DNA from: Fimbriimonadales bacterium
GTDB taxonomy: Bacteria; Armatimonadota; Fimbriimonadia; Fimbriimonadales; Fimbriimonadaceae
DNA: 64,000 nucleotides
Assembly (NCBI GenBank): GCA_026418055.1
Contig: JAOACB010000004.1
Location: 1-64,000 of the forward strand
Direction of reading: 5' to 3'
Positions 43,296 through 56,653 of this stretch are shown piece by piece. The notes under the pieces are model-generated. The model searched no databases, had not been told where the DNA came from, and saw only the letters and a program-made list of their open reading frames with translations. The first letter of the stretch is position 1; each line of letters begins with the position of its first letter. The position numbers and the translations under genes were made by a program.

Positions 43296-43330
43296 GTCTT
43301 TCGGCCCGGTTTGAGCGTATTCTGAGGGTT
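43296..43330 (+). promoter_or_regulatory. shared 20-bp element and candidate -10 upstream of actA
   Basis: GTCTTT-C-GGCCCGGT-T-TGAG (43296-43315) matches the copy at 41359 in 18 of 20 bases. An 11-bp insertion follows that contains TATTCT (43318-43323), a possible -10, then GGTT. The leader of actA would be about 95 nt. Confidence 0.55.
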
Positions 43331-43375
43331 AGGACGAGGGTGCGAAGATATCCTGTCGGGTGGCGTGGAGGGGTC

Positions 43376-43396
43376 CAACCGCGGTTGAACCGCGGT
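43376..43396 (+). promoter_or_regulatory. tandem palindromic repeats in the actA leader
   Basis: CAACCGCGGTTG (43376-43387) is a perfect 12-bp palindrome. AACCGCGGT repeats directly after it (43388-43396), giving two copies with 11-bp spacing. A nearly identical single palindrome lies upstream of the COX15-CtaB gene. Confidence 0.55.
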
Positions 43397-43424
43397 CCGT
43401 CTGCGGATGTGAGGGTTGCTTCCG

Positions 43425-44195
43425 ATGGCTAGGCTGTTCTCTCCTGTGGCGAACACGATCGCCCGCGCGAGCCTCGTGGCGGCGGTGGCGATTCCTGTGG
43501 GCGCGATCGTGATGGGCTCGGTGATCAGCCGCTCGCCCGCGAACACGAACGTGGGCATCGCGGTCGATCAGCCGGTGCCGTTCAGCCACGCGCACCACGC
43601 GACGGAGCTGGGCATCGACTGCCGCTACTGCCACACCTCCGTGACGAAGTCCTCCTCCGCCGGGATGCCGTCCACGGAGACGTGCATGTCCTGTCACTCG
43701 CAGATCTGGACCGACAGCCCGTTGCTGGAGCCGGTGCGCAAGAGCTGGGCGGAGGGCAAACCGATCGAGTTCGCGGCCAAGAACGACGTGGGTTGGGTCA
43801 AAGTCGCCAAGGTTCCGGAGTTCGTGTACTTCAACCACAGCATCCACATCGCCCGGGGGATCTCGTGCAACGAGTGCCACGGCAACATCCAGGAGCAGCA
43901 CATGACGGCCAAGAGCAAGCCGTTCTTCATGAAGTGGTGCCTGGACTGCCACCGCAAGCCGGAGAGGGTGCTGTACACGGACGAGCAGCAGCCGGAGCTC
44001 ACGCCGCAGGAGAAGGTGTTCGCGTTCTACCGCAAGATCCAGGAGGGCTCGAGGCTGAGCGCCCGAGAAATGGCGCTGAAGAAGGGCCGCGACTACCAGC
44101 CGACCGCCGAGGAGCTGCGGAAGGGCCGGGAGCTCGTGCAGAAGATGGACATCCAGGTCAAGACCCTCTCCGACTGCTACATCTGCCACCGCTGA
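43425..44195 (+). CDS. actA: alternative complex III subunit ActA, pentaheme cytochrome c
   Basis: 256 aa. An N-terminal anchor (residues 10-35) is followed by five CxxCH heme sites: CRYCH, CMSCH, CNECH, CLDCH and CYICH. This is the heme count of ActA in other organisms. QPVPFSHAHHATELGIDCRYCHT is the conserved start of the heme domain. It accepts electrons from ActB and passes them on to the monoheme subunit and the oxidase. ATG 43425 is chosen since GAGGG lies 9 nt upstream; a TTG at 43416 is the alternative. It is the first gene of the act-cox operon. Confidence 0.95.
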   Translation: MARLFSPVANTIARASLVAAVAIPVGAIVMGSVISRSPANTNVGIAVDQPVPFSHAHHATELGIDCRYCHTSVTKSSSAGMPSTETCMSCHSQIWTDSPLLEPVRKSWAEGKPIEFAAKNDVGWVKVAKVPEFVYFNHSIHIARGISCNECHGNIQEQHMTAKSKPFFMKWCLDCHRKPERVLYTDEQQPELTPQEKVFAFYRKIQEGSRLSAREMALKKGRDYQPTAEELRKGRELVQKMDIQVKTLSDCYICHR

Positions 44196-44209
44196 TCAGG
44201 GCCGACAAG

Positions 44210-47191
<2,982 letters not shown>

Positions 47192-47195
47192 TCCC

Positions 47196-48586
<1,391 letters not shown>

Positions 48587-48590
<4 letters not shown>

Positions 48591-49153
48591 GCCACGCGAT
48601 CGAGGTGACCCAAGGCCCCAAGGTCTACGGGTACATCGCCGAGTTCGAGGAGCCGGAGCAGCTGGTCGAAGCCGCCCGCAAGACCGCCGAGGCGGGCTAC
48701 CGGGACTTCGACGCCTACTCGCCGTTCCCCATCCACGGCCTGGCCGAAGCGATGCGCTTCAAGGATGCCAGGGTGCCATGGATCATCTTCGTCTGCGGGA
48801 TCATCGGCGCGGCGGTGGGCTATGGCCTGCAGTACTACGTCACCGTGTTCGACTACCCGATGAACGTGGGAGGCAGGCCGAACCACTCCTGGGTGCAGTA
48901 CGTCCCGATCACCTTCGAGTGCGGGGTGCTGTTCGCCGCGCTCGGCGCGGTCGTCGGCATGTTCGGCCTGAACGGTCTGCCTCGGCCTTACCACCCGGTG
49001 TTCGAGGCCAAGAACTTCGAGCGGGCGAGCGACGACCGCTTCTTCCTGGTGATCGAGGCGTCGGACGGCAAGTTCGACCCGGAGGGCACGCGGCGGTTCC
49101 TCGAGGGACTCGGGCCGGTGGAGGTGAATCTCGTGGAGGCGGAAGAGGTATGA
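48587..49153 (+). CDS. actD: alternative complex III subunit ActD (DUF3341)
   Basis: 188 aa. The DUF3341 start is clear: VYGYIAEFEEPEQLVEAARKTAEAGYRDFDAYSPFPIHGLAEAM. Two membrane helices follow (about 63-87 and 105-128). The cytoplasmic tail contains FEASDGKFDP-like sequence (VIEASDGKFDPEGTRRF). Begins with GTG inside the actC stop. It is a structural membrane subunit of the complex. Confidence 0.94.
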
Positions 49154-49770
49154 GGGCGAGAACGCTGGCTCTGGCTGGTTTCGCGGTGTTGCTCGGCGGA
49201 TGCCACACCGATATGTGGGTGCAGCCGCGCACCAAGGACTTCCAGCAGTCCGAGTTCTTCGCGGACAAGAGCGGCGCCCGAACGCCGCCCGCTGGCACGG
49301 TACCGCGCGGCAAGGCCAGGCTGGACGACGCCAAGTACACCGGACGCACGCCGGACGGCAAGCTCGTCACAGAGCTTCCCGCAGTGCTCGTTCTGGACGG
49401 CGTGCAGGTCGACACGCGCGGGCAGCTCGCCCAGGTGCTGCGCGTCGGCAAGGACCGCTTCACGGCGCAGTGCTCGCACTGCCACGGGGCCGCGGGCGAC
49501 GGCCAGGGCATGATCACCCAGCGCGGGCTGATCCTGAGGAGGCCGCCCGCCAGCTACCACACGGATCGGTTGCGACAGATGCCGATCGGCCACTTCTTCG
49601 ACGTGATGACCAACGGATTCGGCACCATGTTTCCCGCCAACTATAGGCTCGATCCGGACGAGCGGTGGGCCGTCGCGGCGTACATCCGCGCCCTCCAGTT
49701 CAGCCAGGCCGCCGATCCCGGCCTGCTGCCGGCCGAGGAGCGGGCCAAGCTAGAGGGAGGCTCCAACTGA
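49150..49770 (+). CDS. actE: alternative complex III subunit ActE, monoheme cytochrome c lipoprotein
   Basis: 206 aa. Lipoprotein signal MRARTLALAGFAVLLGGC with C at 18, then CHTDMWVQPRTKDFQQSEFF, typical of ActE. A single heme site CSHCH near residue 107 is followed by GAAGDGQGMI and a distal Met region (MPIGHFFDVMTNGFGTM). It likely hands electrons to the oxidase. Overlaps actD by 4 bp and actF by 1 bp. Confidence 0.94.
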   Translation: MRARTLALAGFAVLLGGCHTDMWVQPRTKDFQQSEFFADKSGARTPPAGTVPRGKARLDDAKYTGRTPDGKLVTELPAVLVLDGVQVDTRGQLAQVLRVGKDRFTAQCSHCHGAAGDGQGMITQRGLILRRPPASYHTDRLRQMPIGHFFDVMTNGFGTMFPANYRLDPDERWAVAAYIRALQFSQAADPGLLPAEERAKLEGGSN

Positions 49771-50948
49771 TGGCCGTCGTGCAGGCATTCTCCGAAACCA
49801 CCCGGGTTCGGGCCGCTCTGAACCTCTTCGGCGTGCTGGCCCTCGGCGGCTTGCTGGCGGGCTACCTCGATCAGCCGACGCCCGCGCTGCAGTCCTACCT
49901 GTACGCCTGGATCCTGTTCCTCGTGCTCACCTTGGGCCTGCTCGGGCTGACCCTGCTGGCGCACGTGCTGAAGGCCCAATGGACCAGGCCGTTGCTGCGC
50001 ATCTTCGAGGCTGGCGGCGGGGCGCCCTCGCTGGCGCTGATGCTCGTGCTGTTCGTGCCGATCCTGCTGCAACTCCCGCGGCTGTACATCTGGGCCGACC
50101 CTGAGGTGGTGAAGCAGGACCACATCCTGCACCTCAAGCAGCTGTACCTGAACGTGCCGTTCTTCCTCGGTCGGCTGACGTTCTTCTTCGCGGTATGGAT
50201 GCTGCTGGCGGCGCTCCTGCGCCGCTCGTCGCTGCGGCAGGATCGGACCGGCGACCCGGCGGAGAGGGACTACCGCACGAACCTGGCCAGCGGCGGCCTA
50301 GCGGCGTTCTGCGTGCTCGTCACGTTCGCCGTCACCGACTGGGTGATGAGCCTCGAGCCGCACTGGTTCAGTTCGGTGTACGGCATCTGGTTCCTCACGC
50401 AGATGGCGGTCACGGGCCTGGCCTTCGCGACCGCTGTGTTGCTGCTGCAGGCCAACAAGCGGCCTTACGCCGAGGAGGTGACGCCGAAGCTGCTGAAGGA
50501 CTTGGGGACGCTGATGTTCGCCTTCTCGATGTTCTGGGCGTACATCACCCTCAGCCAGTACCTGATCATCTACTCCGCGAACCTGCCCGAGTTCGTGCCG
50601 TACTACCTCCACCGCAGCCAGCACGGATGGCAGGCGCTGATGTGGGTCGTCGCCGCGCTGCAGTTCCTCCTGCCGTTCTTCGTGCTGCTGTCTCCCGCCG
50701 CAAAGCGCAACGCCAGGATCGTGCTGGGGATGGTGCTGGTCATCCTGGCCGCCCGCGTCGTGGACACGTTCTGGATCGTGATGCCGGCGCTGCGGCACGA
50801 GGGCTTCGAACTGCGCTGGACGGATCCGGTCGCCGTGGCGGCCGTGGCCGCACTCTGGTTCAGCGTGTTCCTGGGACAGTTGCGGAAGGGTGCGCTCGTC
50901 CCGTCGTATCTCCCATCGAAGGGGGCGGATTCCCATGCATCACACTGA
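49770..50948 (+). CDS. actF: alternative complex III subunit ActF
   Basis: 392 aa membrane protein with about ten helices, related to ActC/NrfD. LYLNVPFFLGRLTFFFAVWMLLAALLRRSS near 128 and DWVMSLEPHWFSSVYGIWFL near 190 are typical, as is SQYLIIYSANLPEFVPYYLHRSQHGWQ near 265. Its ATG shares a base with the actE stop (TGATG). It completes the membrane part of the complex. Note that the reading frame is also open upstream inside actE. Confidence 0.93.
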   Translation: MAVVQAFSETTRVRAALNLFGVLALGGLLAGYLDQPTPALQSYLYAWILFLVLTLGLLGLTLLAHVLKAQWTRPLLRIFEAGGGAPSLALMLVLFVPILLQLPRLYIWADPEVVKQDHILHLKQLYLNVPFFLGRLTFFFAVWMLLAALLRRSSLRQDRTGDPAERDYRTNLASGGLAAFCVLVTFAVTDWVMSLEPHWFSSVYGIWFLTQMAVTGLAFATAVLLLQANKRPYAEEVTPKLLKDLGTLMFAFSMFWAYITLSQYLIIYSANLPEFVPYYLHRSQHGWQALMWVVAALQFLLPFFVLLSPAAKRNARIVLGMVLVILAARVVDTFWIVMPALRHEGFELRWTDPVAVAAVAALWFSVFLGQLRKGALVPSYLPSKGADSHASH

Positions 50949-51354
50949 GAACTACGAGCCCGACGTGAGCCGAGGGCACGAGGCCGGCGACATCCGCCTC
51001 AAGCCGTTGCTGTGGTCCATCATTGGCTTCTTCGCGTTCACCATCGCGTCGATCCTGGTGACCATCGCGGTGTTCGAGGTGATGGTTCCGGGCGGCTTCT
51101 CCTCCCAGTTCCAGCCCGACGTGGCGAACCGCCGCCTGCCGCCGGAGCCGCTGCCTAGGCTGCAGAGCAACTTCACCGCCAAGAAGGACATGGCGGATCT
51201 GCGCAGGCGGGAGCGCCAGATCCTCGAGAGCTACGGTTCCTCGGAAGCCGCGCCGGGCAAGGTGCGCGTGCCTTTGGACACGGCGCTCGAGGTGGTCTCC
51301 AAGCAGGGCCTTCCCCGGTGGGACGCTCCCAAGCCCCAGGAGGCGGTTCGATGA
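50935..51354 (+). CDS. small membrane protein of the act-cox operon
   Basis: 139 aa, one membrane helix (about 27-50, LLWSIIGFFAFTIASILVTIAVF) with a short N-terminal tail and an 85-residue outside domain. RLPPEPLPRLQSNFTAKKDMADLRRRERQILESYG is a stretch seen in small proteins encoded between actF and sco genes in other genomes, where they help link alternative complex III to the oxidase; this link is inference. It overlaps actF by 14 bp and sco by 4 bp. AAGGGGG lies just before ATG 50935. Confidence 0.8.
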   Translation: MHHTENYEPDVSRGHEAGDIRLKPLLWSIIGFFAFTIASILVTIAVFEVMVPGGFSSQFQPDVANRRLPPEPLPRLQSNFTAKKDMADLRRRERQILESYGSSEAAPGKVRVPLDTALEVVSKQGLPRWDAPKPQEAVR

Positions 51355-52166
51355 GGCTGCTCGCTCTGGTCGGCCTCGCCGCAGCGGGCGCTTCCGCTCT
51401 GGCGCAGAGTCAGAACCTGAGGGACGCGATCGGCATCGACCAGCTCCTCGAGGCGAAGGTGCCGCTCGACGCGCGGTTCACCGACAGCGAGGGGCGCGCG
51501 GTCCGGCTCGGAGACCTCTTCAGCAGGGGCAAGGGCGTGTTGCTGGTGCCCGTGTTCTACGAGTGCAAGGGTGTCTGCACGACGATCCTCACCAACGTGA
51601 CTCGATCGCTGCGCAGCATGCAGGCGATGAGCGTCGGGCGCGACTTCGAGGTCGTCACGATCAGCATCCATCCCAAGGAGACTCCCCGGCAGGCGGCCGA
51701 GGCCAAGCGGGATTTCCTGCAGGTTTACAACCGTCCGGGCGCGGAGAAGGGTTGGCACTTCCTGGTCGGCGGCCTCGACCAGATCCGCAGGGTGACGGAT
51801 GCGGTCGGCTACCGGTTCCTGTACGACCCCGAGCGAGACGCCGTGTCGCACCCCGCCGGCATCCTCGTCCTCACGCCGGACGGGCGGGTGAGCCGCTACT
51901 TCTACGGCATCGAGTTCTCGGCGAAGCTGCTGATGCAGGCCATCGCGGACGCCGGCCAGGGCAGGATCGGCAGGAAGACCGAGCCTCTGTTCTGGGGTTG
52001 CGTGATGTACGACCCGAAGTCCGGCAAGTACACGCTGGTGGTGGACCGCGCCCTGAAGATCGGCGGCGCGCTCACGCTGCTCATCCTCGGGACGACGATC
52101 TTCGTGCTCTCCCGGCGGGGATCGGTGCACGGCGCGGGCGGAGGCGCGCCCGGAAGCCCCGCCTAG
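51351..52166 (+). CDS. SCO1/SenC-family copper chaperone
   Basis: 271 aa. An N-terminal signal (MRLLALVGLAAAGASALAQS) is followed by a thioredoxin-fold SCO domain with the copper motif CKGVC near residue 74 and the His in VSHPAGILVLTPDG near 172. A C-terminal membrane helix (about 237-258) anchors it, an arrangement unlike the N-terminal anchor of classical SCO. It delivers copper to the CuA site of subunit II, whose gene follows after 24 bp. Confidence 0.92.
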   Translation: MRLLALVGLAAAGASALAQSQNLRDAIGIDQLLEAKVPLDARFTDSEGRAVRLGDLFSRGKGVLLVPVFYECKGVCTTILTNVTRSLRSMQAMSVGRDFEVVTISIHPKETPRQAAEAKRDFLQVYNRPGAEKGWHFLVGGLDQIRRVTDAVGYRFLYDPERDAVSHPAGILVLTPDGRVSRYFYGIEFSAKLLMQAIADAGQGRIGRKTEPLFWGCVMYDPKSGKYTLVVDRALKIGGALTLLILGTTIFVLSRRGSVHGAGGGAPGSPA

Positions 52167-52190
52167 GGGAGCCTAAGGAATCCACGAGCC

Positions 52191-53189
52191 ATGAACTTCC
52201 CTTTGATGCCCGATCAAGCGTCGAACTTCGCGCGGCCCTACGACGCGCTGTTCTTCGCGCTCACCGCCCTCACGATCCTCTTCACCGTCATCGTGGGAGC
52301 CTTGGTGCTGTACTTCGCGGTCAAGTACCGCAAGGGGAACCGGGTGGACCGCAGCGGCGCGGTCGAGTCGCACCTTGGCCTGGAGATCACTTGGACCGTC
52401 ATTCCGCTGATCCTCGGCTTGGTGATGTTTTGGTGGGCCGCGAAGCTGTACGTCGACACGCGCCAGCCTCCGCAGGACGCGATGGAGATCTTCGTGATCG
52501 GCAAGCAGTGGATGTGGCACGCTCAGCACGCCAATGGCGTGAGGGAGAACAACGAGCTGCACGTCCCGGTCGGCGTTCCCGTTCGCCTGACGATGATCAG
52601 CCAGGATGTGATCCATTCGTTCTTCGTCCCGCAATTCCGCATCAAGCAGGACGTTCTTCCGGGCCGCTACACCCAGCAATGGTTCATCGCCACGAAACCC
52701 GGCAAGTACAACCTGTTCTGCGCCGAGTACTGCGGCACCCAGCACAGCGAAATGGGGGGCTACATCTACGCCCTGCCCCCTCAGGAGTTCCAGAAGTGGC
52801 TCGCCAGCGGAGGGGATAAGAAGCGCCCCAACCAGCCCACCATGGCCGACCTCGGAAAGCAGCTGTACGACCGGCTGGCTTGCGGCAACTGCCACGGCTC
52901 GCAGGATTCGCCGCGCGGCCCGTCGCTCTACGGCCTGTACGGAGCGCGGCGCAGGATGACCGACGGCTCGATCGTGGAGGCCACCGCTTCGTACATCCGC
53001 GAAGCGATCAAGAACCCGTACGCGAAGATCAACGAGGGTTATCAGAACACCATGCCGGAGTACCGCGAGCTGACCGAGGAGGATCTGCTGAACCTGATCG
53101 CCTACATCAGGACGCTCGGCACGTCCAAGGCGCCCGGCCCCGTGTTGGGCAACGCCATGCCGGCCCAGATCGACGGAGGAAACCGATGA
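52191..53189 (+). CDS. coxB: cytochrome c oxidase subunit II with fused cytochrome c (caa3 type)
   Basis: 332 aa. Two membrane helices (about 22-45 and 63-85) are followed by the CuA domain: [16 protein letters not shown] near 138 and [12 protein letters not shown] near 182-193 with all copper ligands. The C-terminal domain has a heme site CGNCH near 230 and MPEYREL near 286 with the distal Met. The cytochrome receives electrons directly, here probably from alternative complex III. Overlaps ctaD by 4 bp. Confidence 0.96.
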   Translation: MNFPLMPDQASNFARPYDALFFALTALTILFTVIVGALVLYFAVKYRKGNRVDRSGAVESHLGLEITWTVIPLILGLVMFWWAAKLYVDTRQPPQDAMEIFVIGKQWMWHAQHANGVRENNELHVPVGVPVRLTMISQDVIHSFFVPQFRIKQDVLPGRYTQQWFIATKPGKYNLFCAEYCGTQHSEMGGYIYALPPQEFQKWLASGGDKKRPNQPTMADLGKQLYDRLACGNCHGSQDSPRGPSLYGLYGARRRMTDGSIVEATASYIREAIKNPYAKINEGYQNTMPEYRELTEEDLLNLIAYIRTLGTSKAPGPVLGNAMPAQIDGGNR

Positions 53190-54856
53190 GCACCGTGGCA
53201 CCCGTGTTCCAGGGCGAATCGCCCCAGTCTCCGCCCAGCTATCTCAAGGCAGGGCACACGATCAAGTCGTGGCTGCTGACCGGCGACCACAAGCGGATCG
53301 CCATCCTGTACTTGATCGCCGTTTCGGTGTTCTTCTTCTTCGGCAGCATCGCGGCGTCGATGATCCGCGTCGAGCTGGTCTCGCCGCGCGGCGTGATGCT
53401 GGAGAACGACACCTACAACAAGGTGTTCACGGCCCACGGCATCATCATGATCTTCTTCTTCCTCATCCCGGCCATTCCGGCCGTGCTGGGGAACTTCCTG
53501 CTGCCGATCATGATCGGCGCCAGAGACCTGGCGTTCCCGCGGCTCAACCTGCTGAGCTGGTACCTGTACGTGGCCGGCGGCCTCTGCGCGCTGCTGGCCA
53601 TGGCGTTCGGCGGCGTCGACACCGGCTGGACGTTCTACACGCCGTACTCCTCGATGTACAGCAACACGAACGTGACGCTGACGATCGTGGGCGCGTTCAT
53701 CGCCGGGTTCTCGTCGATCGCCACCGGCATCAACTTCATCGTGACCGTGCACAAGATGCGGGCCCCCGGCATGACGTGGTTCCGTCTGCCTCTGATGGTT
53801 TGGGGGAGCTACGCCACGTCGGTCATCATCGTGCTCGGCACCCCCGTCGTGGCGATCACCCTGCTGCTCGTCGTGATGGAGCGCGTGTTCCACATCGGGG
53901 TGTTCAGCCCCGAGCTGGGCGGCGATCCGGTGCTCTTCCAGCACCTGTTCTGGTTCTACAGCCACCCTGCGGTGTACATCATGATCCTGCCCGCGATGGG
54001 CGTGATCAACGAGGTCATCACCTGCTTCACGCGCAAGCGGATCTTCGGCTACCACTTCATCGCGTTCTCGTCCCTCGCGATCGCCGGACTGGGATTCCTG
54101 GTGTGGGGCCACCACATGTTCGTGTCCAGCCAGTCGATGTACCAGGGCATGGTGTTCTCGCTGCTGAGCTACCTGGTGGCCGTGCCCTCGGCGATCAAGA
54201 CGTTCAACTGGACGGCCACCATCTACAAGGGCTCGGTGCGCTTTCAGACGCCGTTCCTGTACGTGCTGGGGTTCATCGGGCTGTTCGTGGTGGGCGGCCT
54301 CACGGGGCTGTTCCTCGCGGCGATGAGCACCGACGTGCACCTGACGGACACGTACTTCGTCGTGGCGCACTTCCACTACGTGATGGTTGGAGGGACGATC
54401 ATGGGCTTCCTGGCTGGCCTGCACTTCTGGTGGCCCAAGTTCTTCGGCAAGATGTATCCCGACAACTGGGGCAAGCTGTCGGCTCTGATCATCTTCATCG
54501 GGTTCAACCTCACGTTCCTGCCGCAGTTCGTGCTGGGCTACCTGGGAATGCCGCGGCGCTACCACTACTACTACTTCGCTCCCGAGTTCCAGTTCTGGCA
54601 CATCGCTTCCACGGCGGGCGCCTCGATCTTGGCCGTGGGCTTCCTGATCCCGGCCGTCTACCTGCTGTGGTCGCTCAAGTACGGACCGGACGCCGGCCCC
54701 AACCCTTGGGGCGCCAAGGGACTGGAGTGGACGATCCCGTCCCCGCCGCCCACCACGAACTTCGTGGAGATCCCGGTGGTGAGGGAGGAGCCGTACGCCT
54801 ACGACGCCGAGGCGGATGAGCGCGAGGAGCGAGTGCCCGCGGAGACGAAGCGATGA
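53186..54856 (+). CDS. ctaD: cytochrome c oxidase subunit I, A2-type
   Basis: 556 aa, twelve helices. Heme and CuB ligands are present: [12 protein letters not shown] near 77, [12 protein letters not shown] near 257, GHHMF near 307 and AHFHYVM near 393. In the HPxVY helix Ala replaces the D-channel Glu and Tyr-Ser precede the His; this YS-HP pattern marks the A2 subfamily of heme-copper oxidases. It reduces oxygen to water and pumps protons. It overlaps coxB and coxC by 4 bp each. Confidence 0.97.
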   Translation: MSTVAPVFQGESPQSPPSYLKAGHTIKSWLLTGDHKRIAILYLIAVSVFFFFGSIAASMIRVELVSPRGVMLENDTYNKVFTAHGIIMIFFFLIPAIPAVLGNFLLPIMIGARDLAFPRLNLLSWYLYVAGGLCALLAMAFGGVDTGWTFYTPYSSMYSNTNVTLTIVGAFIAGFSSIATGINFIVTVHKMRAPGMTWFRLPLMVWGSYATSVIIVLGTPVVAITLLLVVMERVFHIGVFSPELGGDPVLFQHLFWFYSHPAVYIMILPAMGVINEVITCFTRKRIFGYHFIAFSSLAIAGLGFLVWGHHMFVSSQSMYQGMVFSLLSYLVAVPSAIKTFNWTATIYKGSVRFQTPFLYVLGFIGLFVVGGLTGLFLAAMSTDVHLTDTYFVVAHFHYVMVGGTIMGFLAGLHFWWPKFFGKMYPDNWGKLSALIIFIGFNLTFLPQFVLGYLGMPRRYHYYYFAPEFQFWHIASTAGASILAVGFLIPAVYLLWSLKYGPDAGPNPWGAKGLEWTIPSPPPTTNFVEIPVVREEPYAYDAEADEREERVPAETKR

Positions 54857-55533
54857 GCATGAAGACCGAAGCCCTGCAGGCGGCCCACGGGGCCGAGGAG
54901 CAACCGCTCCACCATCAGTTCGAAGAGCTGCCGCAGCAGAACGAATCCTACGTGGTGGGGATGTGGGTGTTCCTCGTCACGGAGATCATGTTCTTCGGCG
55001 GGATGTTCCTGGCTTACGTGCTGTACCGCTGGCGCTACTCGGAGGCGTGGTTCGAGGCGCACACCAAGCTCGACATCCCCCTGGGCACGACCAACACGGT
55101 GGTTTTGCTCACCAGCTCCCTGACGATGGCCTTGGCGGTGCACTTCGCCCAGCTGCGCAACAAGAGGCTGCAGCTCGCGATGCTGGGAGCTACGATCGGC
55201 CTCGCCTGCGTCTTCCTGGTGATCAAGGCGTTCGAGTGGAGCGCCAAGTTCCAGCACGGCTTGGTGCCGGGGCCGAACTTCACGTGGGAGGGCCTGGTGC
55301 CGGCTCCCCAGGCCCAGCTGTTCTACAGCCTGTACTTCGGGATGACGGGCCTGCACGCCCTGCACGTGATCATCGGCATCGTGGTGATCGGCGTGCTGGC
55401 GCTGCTCACAGCGCTCGACCATCCCCTCGTGAAGAACGACTTCATCCCGACGGAGCTGGTCGGCCTCTACTGGCACTTCGTCGACATCGTGGGGATCTTC
55501 CTGTTCCCGCTGTTCTATCTGATCCCCAAGTGA
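54853..55533 (+). CDS. coxC: cytochrome c oxidase subunit III
   Basis: 226 aa with about five helices, the short form. [29 protein letters not shown] near 32, [12 protein letters not shown] near 93, and a C-terminal [14 protein letters not shown] with [25 protein letters not shown], which is the family signature including the conserved Glu/His region. It stabilises subunit I and its proton uptake. Confidence 0.95.
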   Translation: MSMKTEALQAAHGAEEQPLHHQFEELPQQNESYVVGMWVFLVTEIMFFGGMFLAYVLYRWRYSEAWFEAHTKLDIPLGTTNTVVLLTSSLTMALAVHFAQLRNKRLQLAMLGATIGLACVFLVIKAFEWSAKFQHGLVPGPNFTWEGLVPAPQAQLFYSLYFGMTGLHALHVIIGIVVIGVLALLTALDHPLVKNDFIPTELVGLYWHFVDIVGIFLFPLFYLIPK

Positions 55534-55540
55534 GCCCGCC

Positions 55541-55918
55541 ATGAAGATCGATCACTCGCACGCGCATCCGATCAGCATGTATCTGAAGACCTTCTTCGCC
55601 CTCTTGGTGCTGATGGTCCTGACGGTGGTCATGGCGTTCGTGCACGTGGGCCCGGAGGGCAACAGCGTGCTGAACAACCTGATCGCGATGGCGATCGCGG
55701 TCACGAAGGCGGTGCTCGTGGTGCTGTTCTTCATGCACGTGAAGTTCAGCACGCAGCTGACGAAGTTCTGGGCGATCCTTGGCTTCCTGTGGTTCCTGCT
55801 GATGTTCATCATGTTCGCGGACTACACGACGCGTCCGCGGGAGTACATCCGGGGATGGGAGCCGGCCGCCGAGGATCCCAACGCGCCGGCGGCCCTGCCT
55901 CAGCCGCCCGCACGCTGA
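55541..55918 (+). CDS. coxD: cytochrome c oxidase subunit IV family protein
   Basis: 125 aa with three helices (about 17-35, 48-68 and 75-98). ISMYLKTFFALLVLMVLTVVMAF and AVTKAVLVVLFFMHVKFSTQLTKFW are the prokaryotic COX4 pattern. A Pro/Ala-rich tail follows. It is the last gene of the act-cox operon. A strong hairpin at 55939-55967 lies just after it. Confidence 0.92.
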   Translation: MKIDHSHAHPISMYLKTFFALLVLMVLTVVMAFVHVGPEGNSVLNNLIAMAIAVTKAVLVVLFFMHVKFSTQLTKFWAILGFLWFLLMFIMFADYTTRPREYIRGWEPAAEDPNAPAALPQPPAR

Positions 55919-55925
55919 GTTCCGC

Positions 55926-56624
55926 TCAAGGCCTCAAGAGGGGGTGCGTCCTTCGGACGTACCCCCTGAGATTCTCCAGAGGCAGCTTGACGACGTACGA
56001 GCCCTCGGCGTACGGTCCGACCTCGTAGGGGGCGAACAGCCAAACGAGCGCGGTCGGCGTCGCCACGAAGCTGCCCAGGGCTCGATCGTCGATGGCGGCG
56101 ACCGCTTCGGCTCCGCGTTGCTCCTTCTGCTCGTTCAGCGCCGGCAGCAGCCACCAGTCCAGCAGATTCTGTCTCTGGCCGGGCATCAGCAGGTCCTGCA
56201 GCCTCACCGGGCGCGCGCGCCCGCCTTCCGCGACGTAGTTGAACGTCTCGAACCAACGGTTCGGATGGGCTCCTCCCGTGAACGTGTCGACCTCGAGGTA
56301 GGCGCTGACGCGGGACCGCTGGTTGAGGCTGACCTTCGGCGTCACCTTCAGCCAAAGCTCCCACCGCGGCGCGTCCCTGTGCTCGCGCATCCGCCGCAGG
56401 GTCTCTCGAGCGGCGGCGGCGAAGTCTTGGAGGATCGCCTCGGCGCGGGCGCGCATCGCCCGCGTCGCGGCTACCTGAGCCGGGCCGTTCCCGAAGTCGG
56501 CCACGACGACGCGCACGCTGGCTCGCAGACCCGCGGGCGCGGCCAGCGTGCACAGGCGCACCAGGTCCTGCGCGGACGAAGGGGCGAGCACGAGAGACGC
56601 GACGAGAGCTGGGCCAAGGGCCAT
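55926..56624 (-). CDS. secreted DUF3298-type protein
   Basis: 232 aa with a signal peptide (MALGPALVASLVLAPSSA). The DUF3298 part is recognised by LQDLLMPG near 140 and LFAPYEVGPYAEGSYVVKLPLENL near 195-218, a motif shared with RsiV-like and PdaC-type extracellular proteins. A DUF4163-like region with SAYLEVDTFTGGAHPNR precedes it. The ligand or function is unknown, though related domains bind lysozyme or peptidoglycan. TAAAGT lies 6 nt before the ATG on this strand. The 3' end of the gene contains the hairpin that probably ends the convergent cox operon. Confidence 0.82.
   Translation of the reverse strand: MALGPALVASLVLAPSSAQDLVRLCTLAAPAGLRASVRVVVADFGNGPAQVAATRAMRARAEAILQDFAAAARETLRRMREHRDAPRWELWLKVTPKVSLNQRSRVSAYLEVDTFTGGAHPNRWFETFNYVAEGGRARPVRLQDLLMPGQRQNLLDWWLLPALNEQKEQRGAEAVAAIDDRALGSFVATPTALVWLFAPYEVGPYAEGSYVVKLPLENLRGYVRRTHPLLRP
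55939..55967. terminator. strong hairpin between convergent cox operon and DUF3298 gene
   Basis: AGGGGGT and CGTCC (55939-55951) pair with GGACG and ACCCCCT (55955-55967) around a TTC loop with one G/T mismatch. It lies within the last codons of the DUF3298 gene and 20 bp after coxD, so it may act in both directions. It resembles the hairpin at 15458-15486. Confidence 0.55.
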
Positions 56625-56630
56625 GCCCGC

Positions 56631-56636
56631 ACTTTA
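56631..56636 (-). promoter_or_regulatory. candidate -10 hexamer of the DUF3298 gene, leaderless type
   Basis: On the minus strand TAAAGT ends 6 nt before ATG 56624. Confidence 0.35.
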
Positions 56637-56653
56637 CCGTCGGAAGCGGCGCC

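Noticed and set aside
43297-43424. Small coding gene in the actA upstream region
   Set aside because: Frames are short and the region is better explained by the shared element, palindromes and the actA leader.
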